Of a stretch of DNA of 64,000 bases, positions 23,817 to 33,974 are shown in pieces; within the stretch, counting starts at the first letter, position 1, and each line of letters begins with the position of its first letter. Source of the DNA: Agrypnia vestita (Eukaryota > Arthropoda > Insecta > Trichoptera > Phryganeidae); contig JADDOH010008032.1 of the NCBI GenBank assembly GCA_016648135.1, forward strand, positions 88,687 to 152,686. The letters are read 5' to 3'. The notes below the pieces were generated by a model, which searched no databases, was not told where the DNA came from, and saw nothing but the letters and a program-made list of their open reading frames with translations. The position numbers and the translations under genes were made by a program.

Positions 23817-23885
23817 CTACTACCGGAATTCGAACCAACGGACCTCCACTCATTCCGGGAATGGCGTTTTTAGTTGTTACGATAA
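23817..23885 (-). other. tRNA/SINE-like B box, isolated
   Basis: The minus strand reads GTTGGTTCGAATTCCGGTAG, a good RNA polymerase III B box. The flanking sequence does not fold into a tRNA with a paired acceptor stem, and no clear A box sits at the right distance. It is probably a SINE remnant. Confidence 0.3.
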
Positions 23886-24103
23886 CGTGATGTGAACATG
23901 TTCCAATGGCCTTTTATTACAGTATAATTTAAGTATAATAAGTTTTTAAGGATAAAGTAAATTATTAAACAGTATTTATTTCAATAAGTATAAATTATCT
24001 TAATATCTTAGCCGACAAATATTTACTCGCGTAGTGTAAGGCGACATAATAGTTAAATGTATATACATAACTTTCAAAATGATAATTAATTAAATAACTA
24101 TTA

Positions 24104-24495
24104 AAAAAACTAACCCATAAAAACCAAGTTTTTATTATACTACCTTTCTCATTTACTAGTTGAAACAGGTTTGGAGCTTACCCCATGCGTTGGGCTTGAG
24201 TCGGGCGACGCTACGAAAGGGAGTAATCAAAAATTTCTAAAAATCCAAAATTATACTATAATTATTTAAAAAAATTAAACGTTTCTAAATTTCAATCATT
24301 TTTTTCGACGTTATTATTTAAAAAATTTAAACGTTACTAAATTTAAATCATTTTTATCGTCGCCATGAGTCTGCCTGTAAAGTTTCAGCTCTATTGGATC
24401 ACGGGAAAAGGCTTACAAATCGATCCAAAGTTTTTTCGACACACAAGCAAGCAAGCAAGCAGACGCTACAAGTTAAAAAAAAGGGAGTAAAAATA
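24104..24495 (+). repeat. Family S repeat, copy 2 (nearly complete)
   Basis: Runs from AAAAAAACTAACCCATAAAA through ACTACCTTTCTCATTTACTA, GTTGAAACAGG, GCGTTGGGCTTGAGTCGGGC and GACGCTACGAAAGGGAGTAA, then the ATCGTCGCCATGAGTCTGCC core, to AAAAAAAAGGGAGTAAAAAT. The ACTCCCTTT and AAAGGGAGT blocks recur in inverted orientation inside and at the right end. Comparison with the uninterrupted DR3 repeat at 35.75-35.80 kb places its boundaries near 24102 and 24498. The superfamily is unresolved. Confidence 0.7.
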
Positions 24496-24540
24496 TAGTA
24501 ATCTTTCTCGGTGACTTATTTGATTTTTCCATATGTCAAC

Positions 24541-24785
24541 AATGACACTGCTTCTTCAAGTTTGTGTTTACTGGGGTATTATGCCGTGTTGTTACGACCT
24601 TTCGGGCCGACGTTTCGGATCCCATTGCAGGGTCCATCATCAGGGCTGATGTGATGGACCCTGCAATGGGATCCGAAACGTCGGCCCGAAAGGTCGTAAC
24701 AACACGGCATAATACCCCAGTAAACACAAACTTGAAGATTCTGAGTGGCCGTGAAAACCTAAGAACATTCTTAATGACACTGCTT
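24541..24785. mobile_element. Perfect hairpin insertion with 13-bp target duplication
   Basis: AATGACACTGCTT occurs at 24541-24553 and 24773-24785, flanking a 219-bp insert. The insert contains arms 24553-24639 and 24652-24738, identical inverted copies of 87 bp around a 12-base centre. Read outward, each arm has the family F sequence; the minus-strand arm carries CTGATGA, GGACCC-TGCAAT-GGGATCC and GAAACGTCGG. A tail of 34 bp follows the right arm. The related DR3 repeat near 35841-35854 has AATGCCGCTGCTT once and no insert. This supports a real insertion with duplicated target, as PLE-type retrotransposition would give. Confidence 0.8.
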
Positions 24786-25278
24786 GCTTGGTGAAATCCG
24801 ACGCTAGATGACATTGGTCAGCCTGCGCCGGCGCACAGTTTTCCTGATATATACCTGCGCCGAAATGAAGAAATATTTGATTTGGCTCCGAATTCGAAAG
24901 GAGAAAAAAACGATCGCTCCCGCTCTTTCTTCTGGTGTGTGCATTTATATATATAATAATTGAATAATTTGTAATTTTTTCTGATAATTTTTTCCGGGAT
25001 TTCACCAGTTATATTCCTTCGCGTGTTATTTTATGACGTGAAAGAACTTTTGAAACTTTTCAAAATATCTGCTTTATCTGTTCCACACAAAAATATACAC
25101 ACAGTATACCTAAGTGTGATACTAAGTTTTTGTTATATCTCGTTCATTTATTTTCTGTTGGCCAAAGGCCATAAGTCTTGTTAATTAATATTTTATGACT
25201 TCAAATGGCTACGGCAGTAAATTTAAATTTAATGTTCATGTACGTAAAATGTAATGGTGTATAAAATTATTTATATGT

Positions 25279-25601
25279 ATTTTTACTCCCTTTATATTAA
25301 CTCGTGGCGTCTGCTTGCTTGCTTGCCGGCTTGCCGTCGAAAAACCTTTGGATCGATTTTTGACCCCTTTCCCGTGATCCAATCGAGCTGAAACTTTGCA
25401 AGCAGACTCGTGGCGACGATGAAGAAGATCTATCAAATTTTTGTTAAAAAAATTAATAATTATAGTATAATTTTGGATTTTTCAAATTTTTAATGTTTTT
25501 TTCATACAAGTTGTATGGATATTTCAACGCATATGGTCGACACGAAACCCGAAAATGAGAAAGGGAGAATTGTAAAAACTTGGGTTTATGGGTTACTTTT
25601 T
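25279..25601 (-). repeat. Family S repeat, copy 3
   Basis: Minus orientation. It starts in TTTTTACTCCCTTTATATTA with AACTCGTGGCGTCTGCTTGC, passes through the shared core (AATCGAGCTGAAACTTTGCA) and ends with AACTTGGGTTTATGGGTTAC. The minus frame across the core (25236-25436) is open and reads RRHESACKVSARLDHGKGVK. It abuts copy 4 directly. Confidence 0.75.
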
Positions 25602-26012
25602 TATTTCCTTTCTTTTAACTCGTGGCGTTTGCTTGCTTGACGAAAAAAAATTGGATCAATTTTTAACCCTTTTCCCGTGATCCAATTGAGCTAAAACTTT
25701 GCAAGCAGACTCATGGCGACGAGCAAAAAGATCTATAAAATTTTCGTTAAAAAAATAATAATTATAGTATAATTTTGGATTTTTAGAAATTTTTCATAGT
25801 TTTTTCATACAATATGTATGAAGAGATTCCGACGCATCTGGTAGACGCGAAAACTGATAAAATAATAATTTTGTTTTTTTCGAAATTTTTTATCCCTTTC
25901 GTAGCGTCTCATCCCAACGAGCCCAACGCATAGGTTAAGCGTCAAAGCAGTGTCCACTAGTAAATGAGAAAGGAAGTATAATAAAAACTTGTTTTTTATG
26001 GGTTACTTTTTT
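25602..26012 (-). repeat. Family S repeat, copy 4
   Basis: Follows copy 3 in the same orientation: TTTCCTTTCTTTTAACTCGT at the start, the core at 25660-25730, CCCTTTCGTAGCGTCTCATC (25903) and AAACTTGTTTTTTATGGGTT at the end. Two neighbouring copies in the same orientation suggest either a local duplication or repeated insertion at a preferred site. Confidence 0.75.
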
Positions 26013-27327
26013 ATATGTGAAATGGATTTCATCTTATAGTCACTCTGAATGATTTCAAATTTTGAACTGTGCGTGTCGACTGACATATGGCAATCGTCAC
26101 CAAATACATATAATGTATCCCGTAAATAACGTTATTATTTTAAGAATAATCCTATATCTGATTCTATTTAAATAAAGTTTTACTATTTTAGGTCCTTTTT
26201 TGATGATAAATAATATTTTAACATTAACATTGAACAAAAAATAGGTTTGATGGAAAAATCGGCCATGAATCGAATATTATTAATAACAAAATAATTCAGA
26301 AGTCTGTCTATTTCTTGGTAAAATTTTCACAGTAAAATAATAGCAATTATGAATAAATTAGTCTCCATAACATCACGACAAAATATAGTATAATTTAATA
26401 AAATAGAGTTTTGTATACAAGGTTCAGAATGTTTTTATTAAAAGATTTATCATTTATTTTTTAAAAAGTTGTTAAAAATTACCCGCTTGAAAATGCATTA
26501 TCATCCTTTCACATCGTCAGCACATTCGACTATAAATTGCCGGTAATTATATTACTCATTAACCTGTCAAAGTGCTCTCTTTATGGGTTGCATCCGTGCA
26601 GCTTAGCTTAAAGGCAGAATTAAAATTAATATTCAAAGGGCTTAGTAAACTAATTACAATAAAATCAGGTTTAATCATCATAGCCTTTATATTTAAACTG
26701 AATTAATTGCTAGATAGCAGCGATTATGCATATGTACGTTTCTTAAGTCCATTTATTTAAATATATTTTTTATCGTAACAATATTAATGTTCTTAAATAT
26801 TAAAAATATATATTATAGCCTATTTATTAAATAATATACACATTGAATAAAATACCACATTTACCTACGATTGTCAAATTGAATAATTTGATCAAAATAA
26901 ATATTTAAATAAATCATTAAAAAGTTAAATATATACAAAATAAATAAAATCAGGAATATGTTCTTCAATGAAAATTGAAGAAACTTCACCATATTGATGT
27001 TAAATTGGATTTTTTTCTATACGCCCCTATTTCTTTCCAGAATAACAGGTAATTGATTTTCTACCCTTCATAAAATAATTCTCACGGGAGACTTCTGATA
27101 TTAAATGACGACGGTTAAAAGGAATTCTGTTATTTTTGCACCGTGGACAGAATAAGCCCTTAAATGTTGAATTTTAAATAAACCTTGCCTTTCATACGGT
27201 AGTCCATTGAGATAAAAATATACATAATAAAATAAAACGATAAAATGGTTGCCGAAATATTGTAAAGTCTTAAATATTAAAAAAATGTCATACCGGATGT
27301 AACGTAATTGAAATGATTCTAAATACA
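26013..27327. other. AT-rich spacer, nothing recognised
   Basis: Very AT-rich. An 85-codon minus frame at 27101-27358 runs into the next element's end and is not credible. Confidence 0.45.
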
Positions 27328-27331
27328 TTAA

Positions 27332-28228
27332 GGGGGGGAGTAAGGTTAATTCGTACAAAAAAAAGGCATGTTTTTGTGAATTTTTTGTGACGACACAGTT
27401 AAAATCTCTTTATTAAAACCAATAGTACATTAAAGTATGATATTTGAAGAATATTGTGTAAAATTTTCAAGACGAAATATTAAGAAATACGGCAATGGCA
27501 GCAATTATTCGGACGTGTCTCGGAAAAAAGTAGAATGGCGGTGTCCATCATAACTTGGTGCTAAATCATCTGAAATCAAAAAATCAAAGTTCATTCGTTA
27601 GATAATAGATTTTCGCAGGTAACGCTGGGAGGGTTTTTTGAAATTTCAATTTTTTGGAACACTTTGAAGGGAAAAACGCGATTTTTGCGAAAAATATCGA
27701 TTAATTTGTTATTAAAAAATATAAATTAATAACAAATTTGAAAAAAACTCGACAGCGTTACCTCGTAAATTATGTACAGAAATAGTATTCAAAATTTCAA
27801 AAGGATCGGTGCAGTAGTTTTGAAGTTATGATGGACACCGACTTTGAAAACGTGAGATGTGAGGAAAACGATTTAAAGTTTTGCACACTGTAAAATTCAA
27901 AATAAAACTCAACACTTATTTTATACTTACACATAATCGTCGATGCCTCACACGGCAAAGAGCTTTCATCATCAGCATCTGTTTGTTCTTGTCTACGCAA
28001 TACTCTTCCAATGCAAATAGCACGTCCGGTAGTCCTCAGGTGAGCGCGTCTCTTAGCTGCCCGAGCAGGTGTAGAAAATCAGTCTGAGTATCGCTCAAAT
28101 GTTCATAATTTCGTCAATTTTGCTCCGATTGACTGGAAATTTTGACACAATATTCTTACGATATTATACATTCATTTAAAAAATTAAAAATAAAATGCAA
28201 AAAAAATAGTTAAAAACCTTACCCCCCC
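27332..28228 (-). mobile_element. piggyBac-like non-autonomous element, copy 2 (TTAA-flanked)
   Basis: The 897-bp element sits between TTAA at 27328-27331 and TTAA at 28229-28232. Ends are GGGGGGGAGTAAGGTTAATT and the complement of AAAACCTTACCCCCC. It matches 1505-2411 along its length with small indels. Precise TTAA duplication and G-run ends fit piggyBac-type transposition. No transposase is present. On the minus strand it carries an open exon-like segment with conserved splice-type signals (27931-28056). Confidence 0.8.
27931..28056 (-). other. Exon-like open cassette in piggyBac-like element
   Basis: On the minus strand a polypyrimidine stretch ending in GGGCAG precedes the segment and GTAAGT follows it. 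The 126-base segment is a multiple of three with both borders in phase 1. Its frame is open throughout, reading KRRAHLRTTGRAICIGRVLR and then RQEQTDADDESSLPCEAST. No family is recognised. A captured host exon would explain the symmetric phase and splice-type borders, but no gene match can be made by eye. The second copy at 1678-1806 keeps the borders and loses the frame. Confidence 0.4.
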
Positions 28229-28459
28229 TTAAATGAATGCAAATTTTATAAAATCATATTATTGATGGATTTGGCGTTTACATTTTAGAGGTTATTCATG
28301 ATTAAATAATAATTTAGTTTTTTCACTACCCGCTTAAGATTCGAGAGATTCTGATTCTCTCGAAACTTGTGAGTTTAAAAATATAAAATATTATTAAATT
28401 CACTTAGAGGTAACAAGGTTAACATTATTATTATTAAAAAAATTTTTAAACCCATTTAT

Positions 28460-28790
28460 CTTTTTACTCCCTTTCTTTTAATTCGTAGCGTCTGCTTGTC
28501 TGCCGAAAAAACTTTGGATCGATTTTTAACCCTTTTCCCGTGATCCAATCGAGCTGAAACTTTGCAGGCAGACTAGTGGCGACGATAAAAATGATCAAAC
28601 GAATTTTCGTTTAAAAAATTTAATAATTATAGTATAATTTTGGATATTTCAAAAAATTTTATTACTCCCTTTCGTAGCATCGCCCGACTCGAGCCCTGCG
28701 CGTGGGGTGGGCGCGAAACTTGTTTCAACTAGTAAATGAGAAACGGAGGATAATAAAATCTTTGGTTTTTATGGGTTAGTTTTTTATTTC
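28460..28790 (-). repeat. Family S repeat, copy 5
   Basis: Starts ACTCCCTTTCTTTTAATTCG, with the core CCGTGATCCAATCGAGCTGA (28540), then ACTCCCTTTCGTAGCATCGC (28674), CGTGGGGTGGGCGCGAAACT and GGTTTTTATGGGTTAGTTTT at the end. The internal ACTCCCTTTCGTAGC / inverted block structure matches copies 2 and 8. Confidence 0.75.
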
Positions 28791-29101
28791 TCGTATCGTA
28801 TATCTCTCGGTGTTGAATGAAGTTTGGCCTGTTAGCTATGCGGCTGTGCATCTACTGTCTACAGTGTGCGGCGGATGGCCGTATCATTAAGTAATGCAGA
28901 CTGTTTGATTTCTTAAGTGCATGCTCCCTTTTTACGCAAACACCATTTGCGTCAGCTCCATTAGTCGGGTGTCCATATGTTGTCGTCCCTTCGTACCCCG
29001 TGGTTGAATACACCCAGTGCACGTATGTTGTACCCGGGTCCACCGTGATGGATGAGCACCGCCACCACTAAATATCTGCTGTGATTAACCTTATTCATTT
29101 T

Positions 29102-29195
29102 TTAAAAAAACTAACCCATAAAAAACAAGTTTTTACAATACTCACTTTCGCTTTGAATTAGGTTTCGTGCCTATACAGCGTCGGGCTAATTACTC
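29102..29195 (+). repeat. Family S repeat, copy 6 (left end only)
   Basis: AAAAAAACTAACCCATAAAA, CAAGTTTTTACAATACTCAC, then AGGTTTCGTGCC and GCGTCGGGC, after which similarity ends. The core and right end are missing. Confidence 0.6.
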
Positions 29196-29950
29196 ATATA
29201 GAATGATTCCAATTTGAAAGTACTCACTCTCATGTGCCCCCAAATCATCGAGCCACTCTCGAGTCTACTTCGCACCAAGGAGTCGTAAAAAGTTCCCAGT
29301 ACGCGGGTAATAAACTATAGCGGCATACTAGAAGAACACTCACGGCACACCGTTTGAGGAGCACCGCTCTACAAAATCAACTAATTAAATGTATTGTCAC
29401 TGTGTCCAGTATCTTTACGTAGTAATAATAATACTCCTTTATACAATTCTACCTTGAATGCTCGTGGGATCACGTTGTCTTCAAATTCTAAAGGTGACAA
29501 AAGGGATTCCCTTATTCCGGGAAATGCTTTGTTGTAACAGCTCTGCGATGAATACGTCCAGTGTGGTCCCGTGGGAACCATCGATCTGTCTGGTTCGTGC
29601 AAATAAAGGCAAAACTCATCTACGATTCTGTAAAAAAACAGGCTGCAGCCAAGAAGTGTTCCACTGTCGGCGACTCTGTTTTCGTATATGTCACTGAATT
29701 TAATAAAATGGTTACTGGAATTTATCTAGAAATTGGGTTAATATAGTTATTTATATATATAGTTATTTTTTAATTTGCATTCACCCCTCCTTAATTATGA
29801 CCGCCTGGGGTAGTCAGGCAGCTGGCTAAAAGGCAAAGCAAATTCTCACCCATGTACCTCATACCTACCACCGAATAAATCAACCATTAGAACATGATTC
29901 CCGGGCATGGATTCTTTTAGAGCATTCAGTAGTCGCGGCATACTCAAGTC
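29196..29950. other. Spacer, unassigned mixed-composition region
   Basis: Frames of 60-79 codons overlap on both strands around 29380-29746. None shows a domain. The composition is less AT-rich than the flanks and may be decayed retroelement sequence, but I cannot show it. Confidence 0.35.
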
Positions 29951-29964
29951 TTTCTTAGGTAAAG

Positions 29965-30330
29965 GTGAGCATTGATTTGTATGTTCCCGATAATTACCTA
30001 AGACAGCGTCAGCATAGATTGTTTCACATTCCAATATACATGACCAACCTGCCAATGGTTATGCCTGTTGGAAGAGCTACCGCTATGCTGAACTATATTA
30101 CTCTGGATATCAATCTGTTTCATGTCTCTGGGAGGGTATTCCGAAGCAGGATTCTCCCACACCTTTGATGTGAATAATTTTATAATGTTTAATATTTGCT
30201 TGTTTATAAATGCTTATATAATTCTAACTTGTTTATAACATTTATGAATTAAATTTTGTGTTTGTAATGTAAATGTTATATAAAAAAATAAAAATAAAAT
30301 TGAATTGAAATTGAATAAAGAAATTTTGTT
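29965..30330 (+). pseudogene. LINE 3' end: C-terminal coding tail and A-rich tail
   Basis: The frame to the stop at 30168 reads YLRQRQHRLFHIPIYMTN, LPMVMPVGRATAMLNYITLD and VFRSRILPHL. An R-R/Q-H-x-L-x-x-P...T-N...P-x-G/x-R-x-x-x-x-N pattern with a final hydrophobic-basic segment is typical of the last 60 residues of several insect LINE ORF2 proteins. It is followed by an AT-rich 3' untranslated region ending in AAAATAAAAATAAAATTGAA and ATTGAATAAAG at about 30330. The reverse transcriptase core is missing; the insertion is 5'-truncated. Confidence 0.5.
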
Positions 30331-30509
30331 GGACAGATTTTACAATAATAAAAGATGCTGCGTTCACAAAATTCTGCATTGTAAACTATTTCCATATCAC
30401 AATCAAATAAAACAAGGACGCCCGAATGACGCGACATCTAAACAAAAAATTATATCACCGCGTGTGACATTTTAACATATTAAACTAGATAATCATATTG
30501 GATGGTTTT

Positions 30510-30613
30510 TGAAAAAAAAAAACAATTTGCCGCGCCATGTCTATTTCCTTGGAACTCCTTGGCCGTGACTGAGATGCAACGTTCCCCATTGCACATTTTT
30601 CCGAGGCAAAAAA
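30510..30613 (+). repeat. Dispersed repeat DR2, copy 2
   Basis: The counterpart of 16262-16350: GCCGCGCCATGTCTATTTCC, GGAACTCCTTGG, GTGACTGAGATGCAAC, TTCCCC and TTGCACATTTTTCCGAGGC. Confidence 0.45.
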
Positions 30614-31245
30614 TACGATCATATACTTACTTTGAAATGAAATAGGCACCTATAATGGAATGTACCCGATTTGAAAAAAAAACATATTTTTTCAAAATTT
30701 GACATCAGTTTGAATTTTTTTTTTATTTCTGAATAATAATATTTTATCTCGGTCACGGCGGAGGATCCCCACGGGAATGGACATGTCGCGGCCATTTGGT
30801 TTTTGTTTACAATTTTTTTCTAATATAATTAAATAATAGTTTTTATGTGAACTTTAATAAGTGGCAATTAACATGAAATAATCAATCACCCAATTTCTAC
30901 CAATTTGTGGGTCACGTGCCCTTTAATATGATTAATTGTTCGTTAATAATTAGTAATTAGTATTATTAACGAACCCTTGTCTGTTAATTGGCAAGCGATG
31001 ACATGACTGGGATTACTAATGTTGAATCTGTGATATTCTGTCAGTGCGGGTGGTTCAAGAGCAGAACCGCCCAGTATTCAATTGACGAAATTGAGATAAA
31101 TGTATTTGTAACTGACTTTGAAATTGATGTGCTTTTGACTCTTTTAAAATACACGTGAATTCAAGATTAGTCAGTACTCTGTTGCTAAACTGCTACGATT
31201 GTCATATGATCATTTTCAATCACGTCTCTATTTTCATCAATTGTG
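30614..31245. other. AT-rich spacer, nothing recognised
   Basis: No supported features. Confidence 0.45.
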
Positions 31246-31450
31246 GCGTATAAAAGCAAAGGCAGCAATATCAACAAAAAAAAATAATGCAGTCATCGAG
31301 AATTATTAATTTATTAGAAAATGAATTTATAATAATAAAGACAATTAAGTAGAAAAATAATTTAGAATAATGATTTAGAGCCCGTACATTTTGAGGCAAC
31401 ATGATTTTGGAAGGGATAAAAATAAAAATATGTATATTGCTCGTGATTAA
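31246..31450. mobile_element. Palindromic MITE M1, copy 3
   Basis: The left terminus GGCGTATAAAAGCAAAGGCA then GCAATATC is the best-preserved end of the family, followed by ATGCAGTCATCGAGAATTAT. CAACATGATTTTGGAAGGGA (31399) matches the block after the spacer in copies 1 and 2. The right end has diverged. Confidence 0.55.
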
Positions 31451-32529
31451 AAACATAAATGACTGATGTGCGATATAACATCCAACAAAGCCGCTTGTTT
31501 TCCGATAAATAATATGAAAAACAAGTGTTTCACCTGTTTATAGTAAATACAATTTAGATTTAATTATTAAACGTTTATAAAGCCGGCAGCGATACGAATG
31601 CGTCCACCGCTCACAGAGAACGTGACAAATTATTTTCATAGGAAATGTGTCAGCCCCGCATCGCGCTCCACTGCTGCCAACCCCTTGAATCAGGGATTAA
31701 TTAATAGTGTATGCAATCCGCCCAAAACTTAGGATTTATTCAATTAGCTTTATTTCACTGCACACTAGTATCTTGTGTGTACAGGTGTCTCATGGCTTGT
31801 GGCAAAAACTTCGGGGGGTCTCCTTCACTTAATTTTAAATAAAAAATATTCTTTATACTTTGGGTAAAATGTAGACAGTTACAAAGATAAGCGACGTCAA
31901 TTTTTACATATTTTTTTCCGTATTTCTCACTTAACTTTTGTAATATTTTAGACTACCATGAAAGTAATTTATATCGAATGTTTAAAATGATTGAAACCTT
32001 GAAATTTGATAAATATTTTTTTATGTGAGTTATGTTTTTTACATGTATTAAAGTGAATAAATGTTTAATATTCCATTTAAATTACAGTGCAAACTTTTAG
32101 GCCGCTTATATCCGTAATTGTCCCAAAATGTAAATAATATTTCTATTTAAAATAGAGTGAATAAGATTCCGTCGAATTTTTTAGTGCATAAAAACTTATG
32201 TTTTAATTGTGGTTAAAACAAAGATTTCATTATTTTATTTATAAAATATTTCCACAGAGTGAATTTCAAAAATGTGAAAAAACGAGTAATTTTTTCGAAA
32301 AACGTCAAGACACCATTAAAATGTCAATATTTTAACATTGTAGGTACCGAAAATATTGACTTCAATTGATATTCGAACACTTTGGATGAAAAAAATACTA
32401 CTCGTACTTAAAAAAAGCATGTCCCGTACGAGTATGTTTGTCTTGGAATATTATTTCGCTATTCTTATCCTGAAAAAAAAAAACTGGAAGGTTAGTATAT
32501 ATTTCTAAAAATATCAAATTTGAATATAA
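31451..32529. other. AT-rich spacer, nothing recognised
   Basis: A slightly GC-richer patch at 31580-31690 has no coding evidence. Confidence 0.45.
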
Positions 32530-32805
32530 TTAAACTAGTTAACTTAGTTTACACCACTAAAATTTATTTGGTAAAACCAACCGGTTTCGGAAACGACGTT
32601 CCTTCATCAGGGTATACCCAATACTAATTGAACTTTACAAAAATTATAAACAATCAGTGTTAAGTGTCCAAATGGGGGTAAATAGTGGGGGGTGCGAAAG
32701 AAACAGGTGATAGGGTGAAAGGGAACATATTCAAAATAGGACTGTAAGTTAAATTTTTTTGGTTGTTAATAATGGATTCATTATTATTTATAGCTTTCTT
32801 AAATA
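32530..32805 (-). mobile_element. Penelope-like element 3' end with hammerhead-core motif
   Basis: The minus-strand coding tail (32660-32805) reads NESIINNQKNLTYSPILNMF then FAPPTIYPHLDT and a stop. It aligns with the endonuclease tail at 43.2 kb (HKIINNQVNLSFSPLLNVF ... PPPTPTIGTPSF). Downstream on the same strand lies CTGATGA, A, GGAA-CGTCGT-TTCC, GAAACC (32584-32610), then TAGTGGTGTAAACTAAGTTA. The order coding tail, hammerhead-type core, GTGGT block repeats at 43.1 kb. Everything upstream of the last ~45 codons is missing. Confidence 0.65.
32584..32610 (-). ncRNA. Hammerhead-core motif
   Basis: CTGATGA (complement of 32604-32610), linker A, stem GGAA/TTCC with loop CGTCGT, then GAAAC. 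The boxes match the conserved C3-A9 and G12-A14 elements of hammerhead ribozymes. Helix II is only 4 bp here. The cleavage-site half has not been identified with confidence, so activity is untested. Confidence 0.5.
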
Positions 32806-33950
32806 TCACGACGACAAAGCACTCTTTTGAGAGTTTTTGCTGCTTCGCACAAGCAGATTTAAGATTATAAATTATTATTTATTTTAATAAACAATTATTA
32901 AGAAAAACGTAAATACGAATTTTATTTATGCCTATACAATATATTTTATTCCACAGAAATAAATTTGCCGCGTCTGCTTTTTGCACTCACAATCGTGTCA
33001 ATCGTAAAGCCGACCAAATATGATGTCAACAGAATTATATTATGATGATTTTTCGTTGTGACGTATTTGACATATTCATATTTTTTGTATCTTTTATGTC
33101 ATCTGGTAAGACATTAACGTTTTTAAGTTTTACCTACAAATGCATTTACGATTTTCTGTATCTTTCAAAAACCTTTTATACGGCGCACCAAGCCTTCGAT
33201 TGATAAAGTTAGAAAAAAATAGATAAAGAATCAATTAAAAGATACGCCTTCAATATGTAGTGTCAGTTAATATTTAAAATCCAAATCAATAGTTTCACAT
33301 TGACTTCAGTGACAATTGCGTATATAATGATTGTGTGTTATCCAGTTAAAAAATTTCATGCTCCACAATATGAGTAAAACATAAATATAACGTCATAATC
33401 GTAGAATAACGAAGCATGTGATTTTTCTCAAGTTTGCAGGAGAGCAGTTTGAAGTTTTACTTACATAAAGACACTTTATGTCATAGCTCGATAACTACAA
33501 AAGATTTTTCTTTGAAACTTGGGTTAGTTATTTAAATTTGATACCTTTCTAACGTCAATATAGTCAGCGCAGTACAACGACGTTTTTACACATGCTGCAT
33601 TGTTCTACGATCGCGAATCAGAACCGTCGTTATACCGACTTCGTATAACGATGGTTAAATTAATGAGAAAAAATACACTTTTTATAAACCATTAGATGGC
33701 TTACTTTTTTCACTTTTTAACTATCCAAAAAAGTCGATATGGAATTTTTTGCACATCCTCATTGTTCTACGATCATGACGATAAGGCAAACAAGGATCAG
33801 TGAATGTAAATTACAGCTTAATTTAGACCTAGGAACTCACGTTCGCTGACTTTGGCTTACATGGAATATGGGTGAATATACGGTATTTGATTTTTTTGTG
33901 TCCCTGAAGGAAATGTAATCTGTTCCATTCAATATTGATAATTTCTCTAT
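32806..33950. other. AT-rich spacer, nothing recognised
   Basis: No element ends or open frames that I can support. Confidence 0.45.
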
Positions 33951-33974
33951 TTATTACTACTATTTTTAAATTTG

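Larger units (their letters stand above)
24018..25060. repeat. Dispersed repeat DR3, interrupted by two insertions
   Basis: GTAAGGCGACATAATAGTTA to AATGATAATTAATTAAAT, then ATTTGATTTTTCC (24520) and the CGCGTGTTATTTTATGACGT region (25020-25045), correspond in the same order to 35718-36010. Family S copy 2 (24104-24495) and a hairpin insertion (24554-24772) interrupt this copy. The 35.7 kb copy lacks both and acts as an empty site. Superfamily unknown. Confidence 0.6.
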
